A stretch of 8,681 bases of DNA from Oscillospiraceae bacterium (GCA_902782985.1 CACZPC010000217.1:1-8681); one strand, 5' to 3'. Positions 1 to 6,840 are shown, numbered from the stretch's first letter. Numbers and translations: made by a program. Notes: a model not told the origin generated them from the sequence alone.

Positions 1-421
1 AGAAATGTTCGTTGGACTGGACTATGATGTCTTCAAGTGAGATGCTGTCGAGGTATTCGTTGATAACCTTATTAAGTCCGAGCCAGACTGGAAGTGTGGG
101 ACAGTCGATCTTTCTGTCGCACTTGATCTCGCCTCCGGGAGTCATGCAGGAAACGGGGAAGAGGTCGCCTTCGGTGAGTGTAAGAACCTCGCGAACGGTT
201 ATCTTATCTGCATCTCTGCCGAGCATGTAACCGCCCTGAAATCCTCTGTTGGTAAGTAGGATCCCTGCTCTGTTCAGGATAGGAACGATCTGCTCAAGAT
301 ATTTCTTGGAGATGTTCTGTCTGTCAGCTATTGTCTTAAGTGCGATGAAGCCGTCATTACTGTGCTCTGCAAGATCTATGAGCATCCTTAATGCATATCG
401 TCCCTTGGTTGAGATCTTCAT
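1..421 (-). CDS. Rrf2-family transcriptional regulator with three conserved cysteines (3' end beyond window)
   Basis: DNA-binding regulator of the Rrf2 family, which includes IscR, NsrR and CymR. The first 140 residues are visible and the C-terminus is cut off by the left window edge. The start MKISTKGRYALRML and the winged helix-turn-helix (about residues 10-65, with ISKKYLEQI and NRGFQGGYML) are typical of the family. Three cysteines at 92, 101 and 107 lie where IscR carries its [2Fe-2S] ligands (C92, C98, C104), followed by a CPTLPVW segment and a predicted C-terminal dimer helix. An iron-sulfur or redox sensing role is therefore likely but inferred. The ATG at 421-419 is preceded by GAGG (431-428) with 6 bp spacing. 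A good sigma-A promoter with a palindrome in its spacer lies just upstream, which suggests autoregulation. In Clostridia such genes often precede cysteine desulfurase and iron-sulfur genes, but what follows here is outside the window. Confidence 0.93.
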   Translation of the reverse strand, partial: MKISTKGRYALRMLIDLAEHSNDGFIALKTIADRQNISKKYLEQIVPILNRAGILLTNRGFQGGYMLGRDADKITVREVLTLTEGDLFPVSCMTPGGEIKCDRKIDCPTLPVWLGLNKVINEYLDSISLEDIIVQSNEHF

Positions 422-450
422 ATAATACCTCGTAAAATCTTAATGTATAG

Positions 451-479
451 ATATTACTACCGAATTAGTAGGCTTTCAA
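451..479 (-). promoter_or_regulatory. Sigma-A promoter of the Rrf2 gene
   Basis: On the minus strand TTGAAA (479-474) and TAATAT (456-451) are separated by exactly 17 bp, both close to the sigma-A consensus. The predicted transcript start is near 444, giving a leader of about 20 nt that holds the GAGG ribosome binding site. Assignment is by sequence only. Confidence 0.75.
456..472. promoter_or_regulatory. Imperfect palindrome, probable Rrf2 operator
   Basis: The 17-bp site ACTACCGAATTAGTAGG has inverted CTAC/GTAG arms (457-460 and 468-471) around an AT-rich centre. It fills the spacer between the -35 and -10 boxes of the Rrf2 promoter, so a bound dimer would block RNA polymerase. Rrf2 regulators commonly bind dyads of this size and shape and often repress their own gene. 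That this site is bound by the adjacent protein is inference. Confidence 0.55.
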
Positions 480-515
480 GGCGACCCGATACTTTAAGCG
501 TGGTAAAGCTTTTTT

Positions 516-524
516 TGTTATAAT
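516..524 (+). promoter_or_regulatory. Extended -10 promoter of the GDPD-like lipoprotein operon
   Basis: TGTTATAAT is a perfect TATAAT (519-524) preceded by a TG dinucleotide one base upstream, which is an extended -10 element. No good -35 box is found 16-18 bp upstream. A run of seven T (510-516) abuts it. The transcript would start near 531, about 22 nt before the ATG at 553. Confidence 0.6.
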
Positions 525-552
525 CTGAAAAGCAGTACAGGGGGAGTGGTAC

Positions 553-1386
553 ATGAGAAGATTATCGTTAAGGGCAATGGCAATTATCCTGATATGTTCA
601 TTCGCAACATTGATCTCATCTTGTGCATCTTCCAAGAGGGAATATGATTATTCCTGGGTAGCGGATAATAAATACATTGCTCACGCATGCGGTGAGATAG
701 ACGGCTATGTCTATACAAATTCCAGAGAGGCACTCGAAGAGAATTATGCCAAGGGCTACAGAGTGTTTGAAGTGGATATCATGTGGACTTCCGATCGAAA
801 GCTCATATGCTGGCACGGATGGAGCGACCCGGTCGTATTCGATCTGATCCCCGAAGAGTATCAGTGCAAGGATGTTTCATATGATGAATTCATGGATATG
901 GAGATGGCCGGCGGACTTCATACGATGGATCTTGCATATCTGATCAATTTTATGGCCGAGCATCCGGATATGTATGTTGTTACCGATACCAAGAGCATTT
1001 ATGATGATCTGAATCAACTGCTTTTCGAAGATATATATGAAGAGGCCGAGTCAATAGCTCCGGAGACACTGGATCGTTTTATCCCTCAGATCTACTATGA
1101 GGGAATGCTGGATATCATAAATGAGATATATCCGTGGAAGTCGATAATCTACACGCTTTATCTGGTTCCTGCAGGAACGACTTTTGATGATATCGTAAAA
1201 TTTGCGAGAAAGAGCGGAGTAAGGGTCATAACGACATTTCCTGACGGCGGGCTGAGCGATGATTTCCTGGCTGATCTGAATAAATATGATATATACGTTT
1301 ATCTTCATACTTTTAATGATGAATCCGAGACCGTTCAGTGGGTGGATAAGGGAGTCGAAGGCTTCTACACGGACTGTCTTATATAA
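553..1386 (+). CDS. GDPD/PI-PLC-like phosphodiesterase lipoprotein
   Basis: Predicted exported lipoprotein with a TIM-barrel fold of the glycerophosphodiester phosphodiesterase superfamily, 277 aa. Residues 1-24 are a lipoprotein signal: positive MRRLSLR, a hydrophobic core and the lipobox ISSC with C24 as the lipidated cysteine. The mature domain begins with IAHACGEIDG (H44) and YTNSREAL. It continues with FEVDIMWTSD (E73, D75) and WHGW (H88). These match the conserved His, Glu/Asp and second His of GDPD enzymes. Differences from the textbook pattern are HAC instead of HRG, HG instead of HD after the second His, and TDTK (D145, K147) where many members have ExK. It may cleave glycerophosphodiesters or a glycerophosphate-containing envelope polymer outside the membrane, but the substrate is unknown. 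The ATG is preceded by AGGGGG (539-544) with 8 bp spacing. The next gene starts 18 bp after its stop, so the two form an operon. Confidence 0.82.
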   Translation: MRRLSLRAMAIILICSFATLISSCASSKREYDYSWVADNKYIAHACGEIDGYVYTNSREALEENYAKGYRVFEVDIMWTSDRKLICWHGWSDPVVFDLIPEEYQCKDVSYDEFMDMEMAGGLHTMDLAYLINFMAEHPDMYVVTDTKSIYDDLNQLLFEDIYEEAESIAPETLDRFIPQIYYEGMLDIINEIYPWKSIIYTLYLVPAGTTFDDIVKFARKSGVRVITTFPDGGLSDDFLADLNKYDIYVYLHTFNDESETVQWVDKGVEGFYTDCLI

Positions 1387-1392
1387 GAGAGG
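1386..1392 (+). promoter_or_regulatory. Ribosome binding site deciding the start of the GT-C-like gene
   Basis: AGAGAGG overlaps the last base of the upstream stop codon. It directly abuts the TTG at 1393, so that TTG cannot be the start. The GTG at 1405 is 12 bp downstream, which is long but the best conventional choice. ATT or ATC codons at 1396 and 1399 are closer but would be rare starts. Confidence 0.45.
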
Positions 1393-1404
1393 TTGATTAT
1401 CAAA

Positions 1405-2940
1405 GTGAAACAGGTTGACAGTCTGAGCCGGTCGAAAGGCGGAGATATTACGATCACATATGGAGGATTCTTCACGGTAAGTATCTTTTATCTCATGGTT
1501 CCCGTCATCATCATGCTGATGACATGGCTTAAGATATATATAGCACTTCCGGCGTCATTGATACTTTCTGCCGTCACCGTTTTATCGGTAAGAAAGCTCA
1601 AGGATGCGGAAAGTGAATACAGTTTTACGATCAAAAGAAATACTCTTGTTGCTTTCGCAGTGATCGCTCTCTTGCTCACGATACTCTTCGGTGTCGGAGA
1701 ATTTGTTAATACATTGGATGACCATGCCTACAGGCGTGCCATGCTCCGTGACCTTATCGAACGCGACTGGCCACTTTATTATGATCTGACGAAGCAGAGC
1801 AACCCCGCCATAAATGCATATCTTCCCGATTGTACTGTTGCATTTGCATATTATCTGACATTCTGGATGATACCTGCATGTATCGGTAAGGTGGCGGGAT
1901 TTGCCGTAGGAAATATCGTTAATGTTCTGTGGTCTGCAATGGGGATCTTCCTTGTCTTGCTGGCCATGTGCCTTTATTCGAAGAGGGCGACATGGTCGAG
2001 CATATTTACTCTTGTGTGCTTTTCGGGACTGGATGCCATACCTTATTTTGTTCATATAGCCCGAAATACCGATACATGGCTTGAGGGATGGACCGAACAC
2101 ATCTCTTTTATCAGTAATATCAATGATCTTTTGAATACATATAATCAGTGTATCCCCTGCTGGATAATCGTGGCACTGCTCGTAATGCTTCCGGATAACA
2201 GATTCATCGGACTTATAGGAGCCTTGATGTTTCCTTATTCGCCATGGGCTACCATAGGAGTTCTTCCACTGGCGGTATACAGGCTCGTATATAAGGACAG
2301 GAAGATCAAAAGGATACTTTCATACGGTAATCTGATCGTTCCGATCGTACTCCTTATAACATATGCTCCCATGTATATGGCAAACACGTCATCCGTATCC
2401 ATAAAGGGAAGCACGATCTCTTTCTACGGCGGAGTATTTCCGTTTATAAAGGCATACATCCTTGTGCTTCTTATAGAGGTGATCCCCTTTGTAGTGCTTT
2501 TCTTCAAACGATACAGGAAGAGCGGTCTTCTCTGGGTATCCGTAGGGATACTGGCAATACTGCCCTTTTATAAGGTGTCATTTTATAACGACCTGACGAT
2601 GAGAGGTGCGATGCCGGCGCTCTTTATATTCTGCCTTATGCTGACGGAGCTTTTGGGCGACTTCTTTGCGAACAACTTCAAGAACGGACGTTTTACGGGC
2701 AAAGCGGGCATCAAGACCATTTGCACGGGACTCATGCTGGCTGTCATGGCTTTTGTTTCATTCCAGCAGCTTCTTCTTGTAGTCGTAGATACTTTTGACA
2801 GGAATGCCAAGGATCCCAAGGAAGCCATAGGTTCGTTCGGGGATATCAACGATCCTGATTATGCCGAACAGGTAAACGGGAATTTCTTCGTATATGATTA
2901 CGAAGATCAGTTCTTCTACAGATATATGGCGAGAGAATAA
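1405..2940 (+). CDS. Polytopic membrane protein, putative GT-C-type glycosyltransferase
   Basis: Integral membrane protein of 511 aa (GTG start) with about 12-13 hydrophobic segments between residues 21 and 461. A polar C-terminal tail (462-511) follows the last segment. I do not recognise a named family. The architecture resembles GT-C enzymes, which take sugars from polyprenyl-phosphate carriers outside the membrane. After the third hydrophobic segment, the first long loop holds an acidic motif, NTLDDHAYRRAML (D105, D106), where GT-C enzymes keep their catalytic Asp/Glu. It continues with PLYYDL and NPAINAYLPD. A second conserved-looking motif is YNDLTMRGAMP (394-404). There is no signal peptide and no ATPase motif. 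It is the second gene of an operon with the GDPD-like lipoprotein and ends 4 bp from the convergent csbB-like gene. Alternatives are a polymerase or flippase for a surface polymer. Membrane location is sure; the enzyme call is tentative. The exact start is uncertain because the ribosome binding site lies 12 bp upstream. Confidence 0.6.
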   Translation: MKQVDSLSRSKGGDITITYGGFFTVSIFYLMVPVIIMLMTWLKIYIALPASLILSAVTVLSVRKLKDAESEYSFTIKRNTLVAFAVIALLLTILFGVGEFVNTLDDHAYRRAMLRDLIERDWPLYYDLTKQSNPAINAYLPDCTVAFAYYLTFWMIPACIGKVAGFAVGNIVNVLWSAMGIFLVLLAMCLYSKRATWSSIFTLVCFSGLDAIPYFVHIARNTDTWLEGWTEHISFISNINDLLNTYNQCIPCWIIVALLVMLPDNRFIGLIGALMFPYSPWATIGVLPLAVYRLVYKDRKIKRILSYGNLIVPIVLLITYAPMYMANTSSVSIKGSTISFYGGVFPFIKAYILVLLIEVIPFVVLFFKRYRKSGLLWVSVGILAILPFYKVSFYNDLTMRGAMPALFIFCLMLTELLGDFFANNFKNGRFTGKAGIKTICTGLMLAVMAFVSFQQLLLVVVDTFDRNAKDPKEAIGSFGDINDPDYAEQVNGNFFVYDYEDQFFYRYMARE

Positions 2941-2944
2941 CAGA

Positions 2945-3886
2945 TTACCTGTCGCTCTTTTCCTCTTCGGAGACAACATACTGAGGGCGGCGCTTTACCT
3001 CGATGAATATCCTTCCGATATATTCACCCAGAAGTCCTAAGGCCATAAGGATAAGTCCGCCTATGAAGAGCATGAAGCAGAGAAGCGAAGGATAACCGGG
3101 GACCTGATCGTAGATCCTTAAGATTATCGCTCTGATGAAGTAGTAGACGATATAGAGGAATGCCAGAGAAGCGAAGAAGAATCCGCAGTAGGTTGCAAAT
3201 CTTAACGGAGCAGTCGTAAAGGCTACGATACCGTCTATCGCATATCGGAATAATTTCCAGAAGCTCCACTTGGTCTCTCCGGCGACACGCTCGACATTCT
3301 CGTGCTCCACCCACTTGGTCCTGAATCCGACCCAGGCAAATATACCCTTGGAGAAACGCTGCCTTTCGTTAAGCGAGATTATCGCATCTACTACACAGCG
3401 CTTCATAAGCCTGAAATCTCTTGCACCGTCGGCGATCTCTACATCACACATCTTATTTATGAGCTTATAGAAAGTCCTGGCAAAGAAACTCCTTATCGGA
3501 GGCTCGCCCTTCCTGGTGACTCTTCGTGCTGCTACGATGTCGGCCTCATCCTTATCGAGAGTCTCGATCATCGAGGGGATGAGAGCAGGAGGGTCCTGCA
3601 TATCCGCATCGAGGATAGCTACGTAGTCACCCTTGGCCTTCTCAAGCCCTGCATACATGGCGGCTTCCTTACCGAAATTCCTCGAAAAGAATACATATCT
3701 TACGTCCTTGTCATCGGATGCGAGGCCTCTTATTACGTCTGCTGTCTTATCACGGCTTCCGTCATTAACGAATATGAACTCGAAATCACGATCCCCGACC
3801 TGCTTACGTACGTCGCATAAAGCGTCGTAAAGTATCGGCAGCGATTCTTCTTCGTTGTAACAGGGAACAATAAGACTTACGAGCAT
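2945..3886 (-). CDS. csbB: CsbB/GtrB-type polyprenyl-phosphate glycosyltransferase (GT2)
   Basis: Transfers a sugar from a nucleotide donor to undecaprenyl phosphate on the cytoplasmic face of the membrane. The 313 aa comprise a GT2 catalytic domain (about 1-215) and two C-terminal membrane helices (about 229-252 and 264-289) with the basic tail EVKRRPQYVV. Motifs in order are SLIVPCYNEEESL, VNDGSRDKT (donor binding), FSRNFGKEAA, DADMQDPP (D93, D95, metal), DGARDFRLM, RFSKGIFAWVGF and ETKWSFWKLF. This is the order and spacing I recall for Bacillus CsbB and phage GtrB, at about the family length. The ATG at 3886 has GGAGG 7-8 bp upstream. It is divergent from a yfhO-family gene, and in B. subtilis csbB and yfhO are neighbours that glycosylate lipoteichoic acid. 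The sugar (glucose, GlcNAc or other) cannot be read from the sequence. Its 3' end is 4 bp from the convergent GT-C-like gene, with no obvious terminator between them. Confidence 0.9.
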   Translation of the reverse strand: MLVSLIVPCYNEEESLPILYDALCDVRKQVGDRDFEFIFVNDGSRDKTADVIRGLASDDKDVRYVFFSRNFGKEAAMYAGLEKAKGDYVAILDADMQDPPALIPSMIETLDKDEADIVAARRVTRKGEPPIRSFFARTFYKLINKMCDVEIADGARDFRLMKRCVVDAIISLNERQRFSKGIFAWVGFRTKWVEHENVERVAGETKWSFWKLFRYAIDGIVAFTTAPLRFATYCGFFFASLAFLYIVYYFIRAIILRIYDQVPGYPSLLCFMLFIGGLILMALGLLGEYIGRIFIEVKRRPQYVVSEEEKSDR

Positions 3887-3911
3887 AGCATTGCCTCCGG
3901 GGTCATTCGCA

Positions 3912-3940
3912 TTGGAACATTTATTTCTTTGTATTATAAT
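3912..3940 (+). promoter_or_regulatory. Sigma-A promoter of yfhO
   Basis: TTGGAA (3912-3917) and a perfect TATAAT (3935-3940) are separated by 17 bp. The predicted transcript start is near 3947, giving a leader of about 36 nt with GGAG at 3972-3975. The promoter position also excludes a TTG start at 3929, because that codon lies upstream of the -10 box. Confidence 0.75.
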
Positions 3941-3962
3941 CTAAAAGTATGTCGGCGGACAA
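3933..3962 (-). promoter_or_regulatory. Overlapping divergent promoter of the csbB-like gene
   Basis: On the minus strand TATAAT (3938-3933) shares bases with the plus-strand TATAAT because ATTATAAT is symmetric. A weaker -35, TTGTCC (3962-3957), lies 18 bp upstream. The transcript would start near 3926, about 40 nt before the ATG. No better minus-strand promoter is visible in the 96-bp intergenic region. Confidence 0.5.
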
Positions 3963-3982
3963 ATCGTATTTGGAGTGTGTTT

Positions 3983-6838
3983 ATGAAGGAAGTTGCTTCT
4001 CTTAGCAGGAAGAAAAACGGAGCCGGCAGTAACCTACAGGTCTCCGGCGCATTCAGATCGCCCCTTGCGGCATTTTTTCTCACGGCAGTCTGTTATCTCG
4101 TTCTGATCATAATAAGCGGCGTATCGCCTTTCGGAAGGAGTTCGATATTACTGAGCGATCTTGAGGCTCAGTATGCTCCGTTTATATTCATGTATAGGCA
4201 TCTTTTGATGAATGCTTCGTCACTTGGAAGCCTTACATATTCGTTCATGATGGGCATGGGCAAGAATACCATGGGTACATACGGCTATTATCTTGCAAGT
4301 CCATTCAATTTTCTGGCGCTTCTGTTCAAGCCCGCTCAGGTAAGTGAGTTCATTACGCTGATAATGGTGTTAAAGCTTTCCTTCTCGGCAGCTTTCATGT
4401 GCCTTTTCCTCGATAAGAGGAGTACGGTGAAGTCGCGCTGGCCGATCTTATTCGGAGTCGTTTATGCCTTTTCTTCTTTTGTGATGGTATTCATGTTCAA
4501 TATCATGTGGCTTGACGGCTATATGCTGATGCCCTTGGTGTTGTATTTTACCGAGTGTTATATCTTCAGCGGGAAGAGGACCGGACTTACCGTCTCGCTC
4601 CTGCTCCTGTTCCTCAGCAATTACTATATCGCATATATGGTGGGCATCTATGTTTTCCTCTACCTCCTTGTAAGGATGTATTCCGAAGGGAAATATGCCG
4701 ACAGGAAAAATGCCGCTTCCATGGTGTTCGGATTTATCCTGACGGCAGTGTTGTGCGCCATGACGTTATGCGTGATCATACTTCCGGTCGGACTTGATAC
4801 GATCCGAAATGCCGATCCCACACACCTTGTTGAGGCAACTGATGATTATGTAGGCTTTTCGGCTGTCGATATAGTGGATCAGATATTCATGGGTGAGAGG
4901 GGCGACTTCCTGTCTCATAACATGCCTTATCTGTTCATGAGCTTATCCGTTACGTTCCTGTGTACACTCTTCTTTGTCAGCAAGCGCACTCCGGTCAAGG
5001 AGAAGAGATTATACGGTGTGCTCTTTGTATGTGTGTATCTTGTTCTTGCCGTCAATGCCCTCGACGTGGCATGGCAGGTCTTTGATACTCCCAACTGGTT
5101 TTTCCACAGAGAGACATTCGTATTCTATCCTTTGTTTGCCGTAGTAGCACTCAAGACGATAGAGCGCATCAGGGAGATCTCGAATAAGGAGATCGTCACG
5201 ACCATGGTCATCCTTACGGCGCTTCTGTTCTTTGCGCAGAGCTTCGGCAGGATGAAGGATGAGGACGGGATATTCCTGATCAATCTCGGATATATGGCGG
5301 CGCTGATGTTTATATTCATGTGGATGAAGAAGACTGACTGGAATGAGCAGATCAAGAATATGCCGGTCCTTCTGCCGTTTATGGCATCGCTCATGACGGT
5401 AGTCGAGGTAAGCCTCATGGCACCGGTATTGTCCGTCGGCCTTTCCATCATGTCGCTCAATACGAGTGATGCGGTACTTTATTCAGCTTCCGTCAACGGC
5501 ATAAGTGAACTTGCAGCTACGGATTATCCGGGCAAGAACGGTTTCAGGATGGAGCTTGAGCAGTATGCTACGGATCTGAACGGCGACAGTATCGACGATG
5601 TCGGATCTTTCTACGGCGGATATAATGCGGTCTCTTTCTTTAATTCCAATTCCAACAAGATGCTTCACAGATTTCTTAAGCAGTTCGGATATACGGTCAA
5701 TTATAATTATTTCTCTCTCGGATATACATTTGCCGCTCCGGATACGGATGCTTTTCTGTCTATAGGAAGCGTCATGACCAGGAACGATTATTCGGCCGCC
5801 GAATATATTGCCGCCGATTCTTATGACGACGGCCTGAGGCTCTATTCCAACGGCGAAGTTCTTCCTCTTGCATTCTCGGTCCCTTCAAGTGCCTATGACT
5901 TTGATTTCTATTCTCTTGAAAGTGCCGTAGGTCAAAAGGATTATCTTCAGTTCCGAAATGCATGGTTCGCATCGCTTTTCCCCGAGGAGTTTGATGAGGG
6001 AGTTTACTTTATCGCTCCCGCTGAGGACCCTGTCCCCGAGATCGTAAACGGTTCTGTTATAGATATGAGCCGCTATACGGGAGGGCAGAGCGAAGATGAA
6101 GAGACAGATGATAAGGCTGAAGGATCATCGGATGAGTATTTCGATTATGACGATATCGGAACAGAAGTCGAGGATGTCTACAGGGACGATCTTACACATG
6201 TTTATCGCATCAATGAAAAGCTTCCTATCGTATTAAGCTACGATATAGAGGTCGAGCGCGCGGATGAGCTCTATCTTAATATCTCCAATGCGAGATGCCT
6301 GAGCGAGTGCTCCGTATATATCAACGGCAAGCAGCTGGCGTCATGGTCCGACGGTTCCTTCTATTCTTCCGTCGTAAGGCTCGGAGCTTTTGAAGAGGGC
6401 GAAAAGATAAATGTTTCCGTAGTATCCGATGCGGATTCTTTCGAATATGAGGATATCAATTTTGCATATTTTGACAATGACGGATTTGCAGAGCATTTCG
6501 ATATGATCGACACGAATGACGTTCAGGTAGTAAGCGTTAACGGCGGAGACGTTGTCATAAATGCAGATCTTAAGGACGGAGATACCGTTCTCACCACGAT
6601 CCCCTATGAAGACGGATGGGAGCTTACGGTAGACGGAGTTCCTCAGGATATAAAGGTATATCAGGATGCGCTCATCGGCATCGACTGCGGAAGCGGAAGC
6701 CATACGATACATCTGACGTTCACTCCGCCGGGAATGAAGACCGGTGCTGCCGTCTCAGTTGCAGGTATCATAGGGCTCGCGGCCATGGCGGCATTTGACG
6801 TTATCAGAGGCAAAAAGAAAGTGCCTGCCGTCAAGTAA
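3983..6838 (+). CDS. yfhO: YfhO-family membrane glycosyltransferase
   Basis: Large membrane enzyme of the YfhO family (GT-C fold), which transfers sugars from undecaprenyl phosphate to extracytoplasmic acceptors, lipoteichoic acid in B. subtilis. The 951 aa comprise about 12-14 hydrophobic segments (28-489), a long extracytoplasmic domain (about 490-918), a last membrane helix (922-940) and a basic tail RGKKKVPAVK. Family signatures are LLSDLEAQYAPF (D59, E61) in the first outer loop, MGKNTMGTYGYYLASPFNFL, NAVSFFNSNSNKMLHRFLKQFGY (split at 549-570), and near the end IPYEDGWELTVDG and LTFTPPGMKTG. The ATG at 3983 has GGAG 7 bp upstream. A longer in-frame reading from TTG 3929 is excluded by the promoter. 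It is somewhat longer than the Bacillus protein as I recall it (about 860 aa), partly through an acidic insert at about 703-736. The divergent csbB-like neighbour probably makes its lipid-linked donor. The acceptor polymer is unknown. Confidence 0.88.
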   Translation: MKEVASLSRKKNGAGSNLQVSGAFRSPLAAFFLTAVCYLVLIIISGVSPFGRSSILLSDLEAQYAPFIFMYRHLLMNASSLGSLTYSFMMGMGKNTMGTYGYYLASPFNFLALLFKPAQVSEFITLIMVLKLSFSAAFMCLFLDKRSTVKSRWPILFGVVYAFSSFVMVFMFNIMWLDGYMLMPLVLYFTECYIFSGKRTGLTVSLLLLFLSNYYIAYMVGIYVFLYLLVRMYSEGKYADRKNAASMVFGFILTAVLCAMTLCVIILPVGLDTIRNADPTHLVEATDDYVGFSAVDIVDQIFMGERGDFLSHNMPYLFMSLSVTFLCTLFFVSKRTPVKEKRLYGVLFVCVYLVLAVNALDVAWQVFDTPNWFFHRETFVFYPLFAVVALKTIERIREISNKEIVTTMVILTALLFFAQSFGRMKDEDGIFLINLGYMAALMFIFMWMKKTDWNEQIKNMPVLLPFMASLMTVVEVSLMAPVLSVGLSIMSLNTSDAVLYSASVNGISELAATDYPGKNGFRMELEQYATDLNGDSIDDVGSFYGGYNAVSFFNSNSNKMLHRFLKQFGYTVNYNYFSLGYTFAAPDTDAFLSIGSVMTRNDYSAAEYIAADSYDDGLRLYSNGEVLPLAFSVPSSAYDFDFYSLESAVGQKDYLQFRNAWFASLFPEEFDEGVYFIAPAEDPVPEIVNGSVIDMSRYTGGQSEDEETDDKAEGSSDEYFDYDDIGTEVEDVYRDDLTHVYRINEKLPIVLSYDIEVERADELYLNISNARCLSECSVYINGKQLASWSDGSFYSSVVRLGAFEEGEKINVSVVSDADSFEYEDINFAYFDNDGFAEHFDMIDTNDVQVVSVNGGDVVINADLKDGDTVLTTIPYEDGWELTVDGVPQDIKVYQDALIGIDCGSGSHTIHLTFTPPGMKTGAAVSVAGIIGLAAMAAFDVIRGKKKVPAVK
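6089..6190 (+). other. Acidic low-complexity insert in YfhO
   Basis: Codons for residues about 703-736 encode a stretch in which more than half the residues are Asp or Glu, broken by Ser, Thr and Tyr (SEDEETDDKAEG, DEYFDYDDIG, EVEDVYRDD). It is probably a flexible outside loop of the extracytoplasmic domain. I do not remember such a stretch in the Bacillus protein, so it may be lineage-specific. Confidence 0.6.
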
Positions 6839-6840
6839 TG

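Noticed and set aside
12..230. 72-codon open frame on the plus strand at the left edge
   Set aside because: It is antisense to the Rrf2 gene, whose family motifs are clear on the minus strand.
492..516. Hairpin CTTTA/TAAAG followed by seven T, resembling a rho-independent terminator on the plus strand
   Set aside because: The stem has only 5 bp, four of them A-T, and there is no plus-strand gene upstream to terminate. The T-run more likely belongs to the promoter region of the next gene.
1393..1404. TTG 1393 as start of the GT-C-like gene
   Set aside because: It directly touches the AGAGAGG ribosome binding site, leaving no spacing. The GTG at 1405 is preferred.
1582..2100. 172-codon open frame on the minus strand opposite the GT-C-like gene
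   Set aside because: The opposite frame encodes a coherent multi-pass membrane protein in an operon. This reading is rich in scattered basic and Cys residues without domain pattern.
2940..2960. ACAG/CTGT 4-bp stem followed by a pyrimidine-rich stretch after the GT-C-like gene
   Set aside because: The stem is too short and weak, and the downstream tract is interrupted, so it is not called as a terminator.
3302..3820. 172-codon open frame on the plus strand opposite the csbB-like gene
   Set aside because: It is antisense to a clear GT2 coding frame, has no good ribosome binding site, and its translation shows no recognisable motif. It is a by-product of codon use in the real gene.
3929..3982. 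54-bp longer N-terminus of YfhO from a TTG codon
   Set aside because: The TTG lies upstream of the TATAAT box and would not be in the transcript. The ATG at 3983 has GGAG at 7 bp, and the added residues do not look like a family N-terminus.
3949..4005. 18-codon small frame (ATG to TAG) in the yfhO leader overlapping the yfhO start
   Set aside because: It would begin 2 nt from the predicted transcript start with no ribosome binding site, so translation is unlikely. It could be reconsidered if the transcript starts further upstream.
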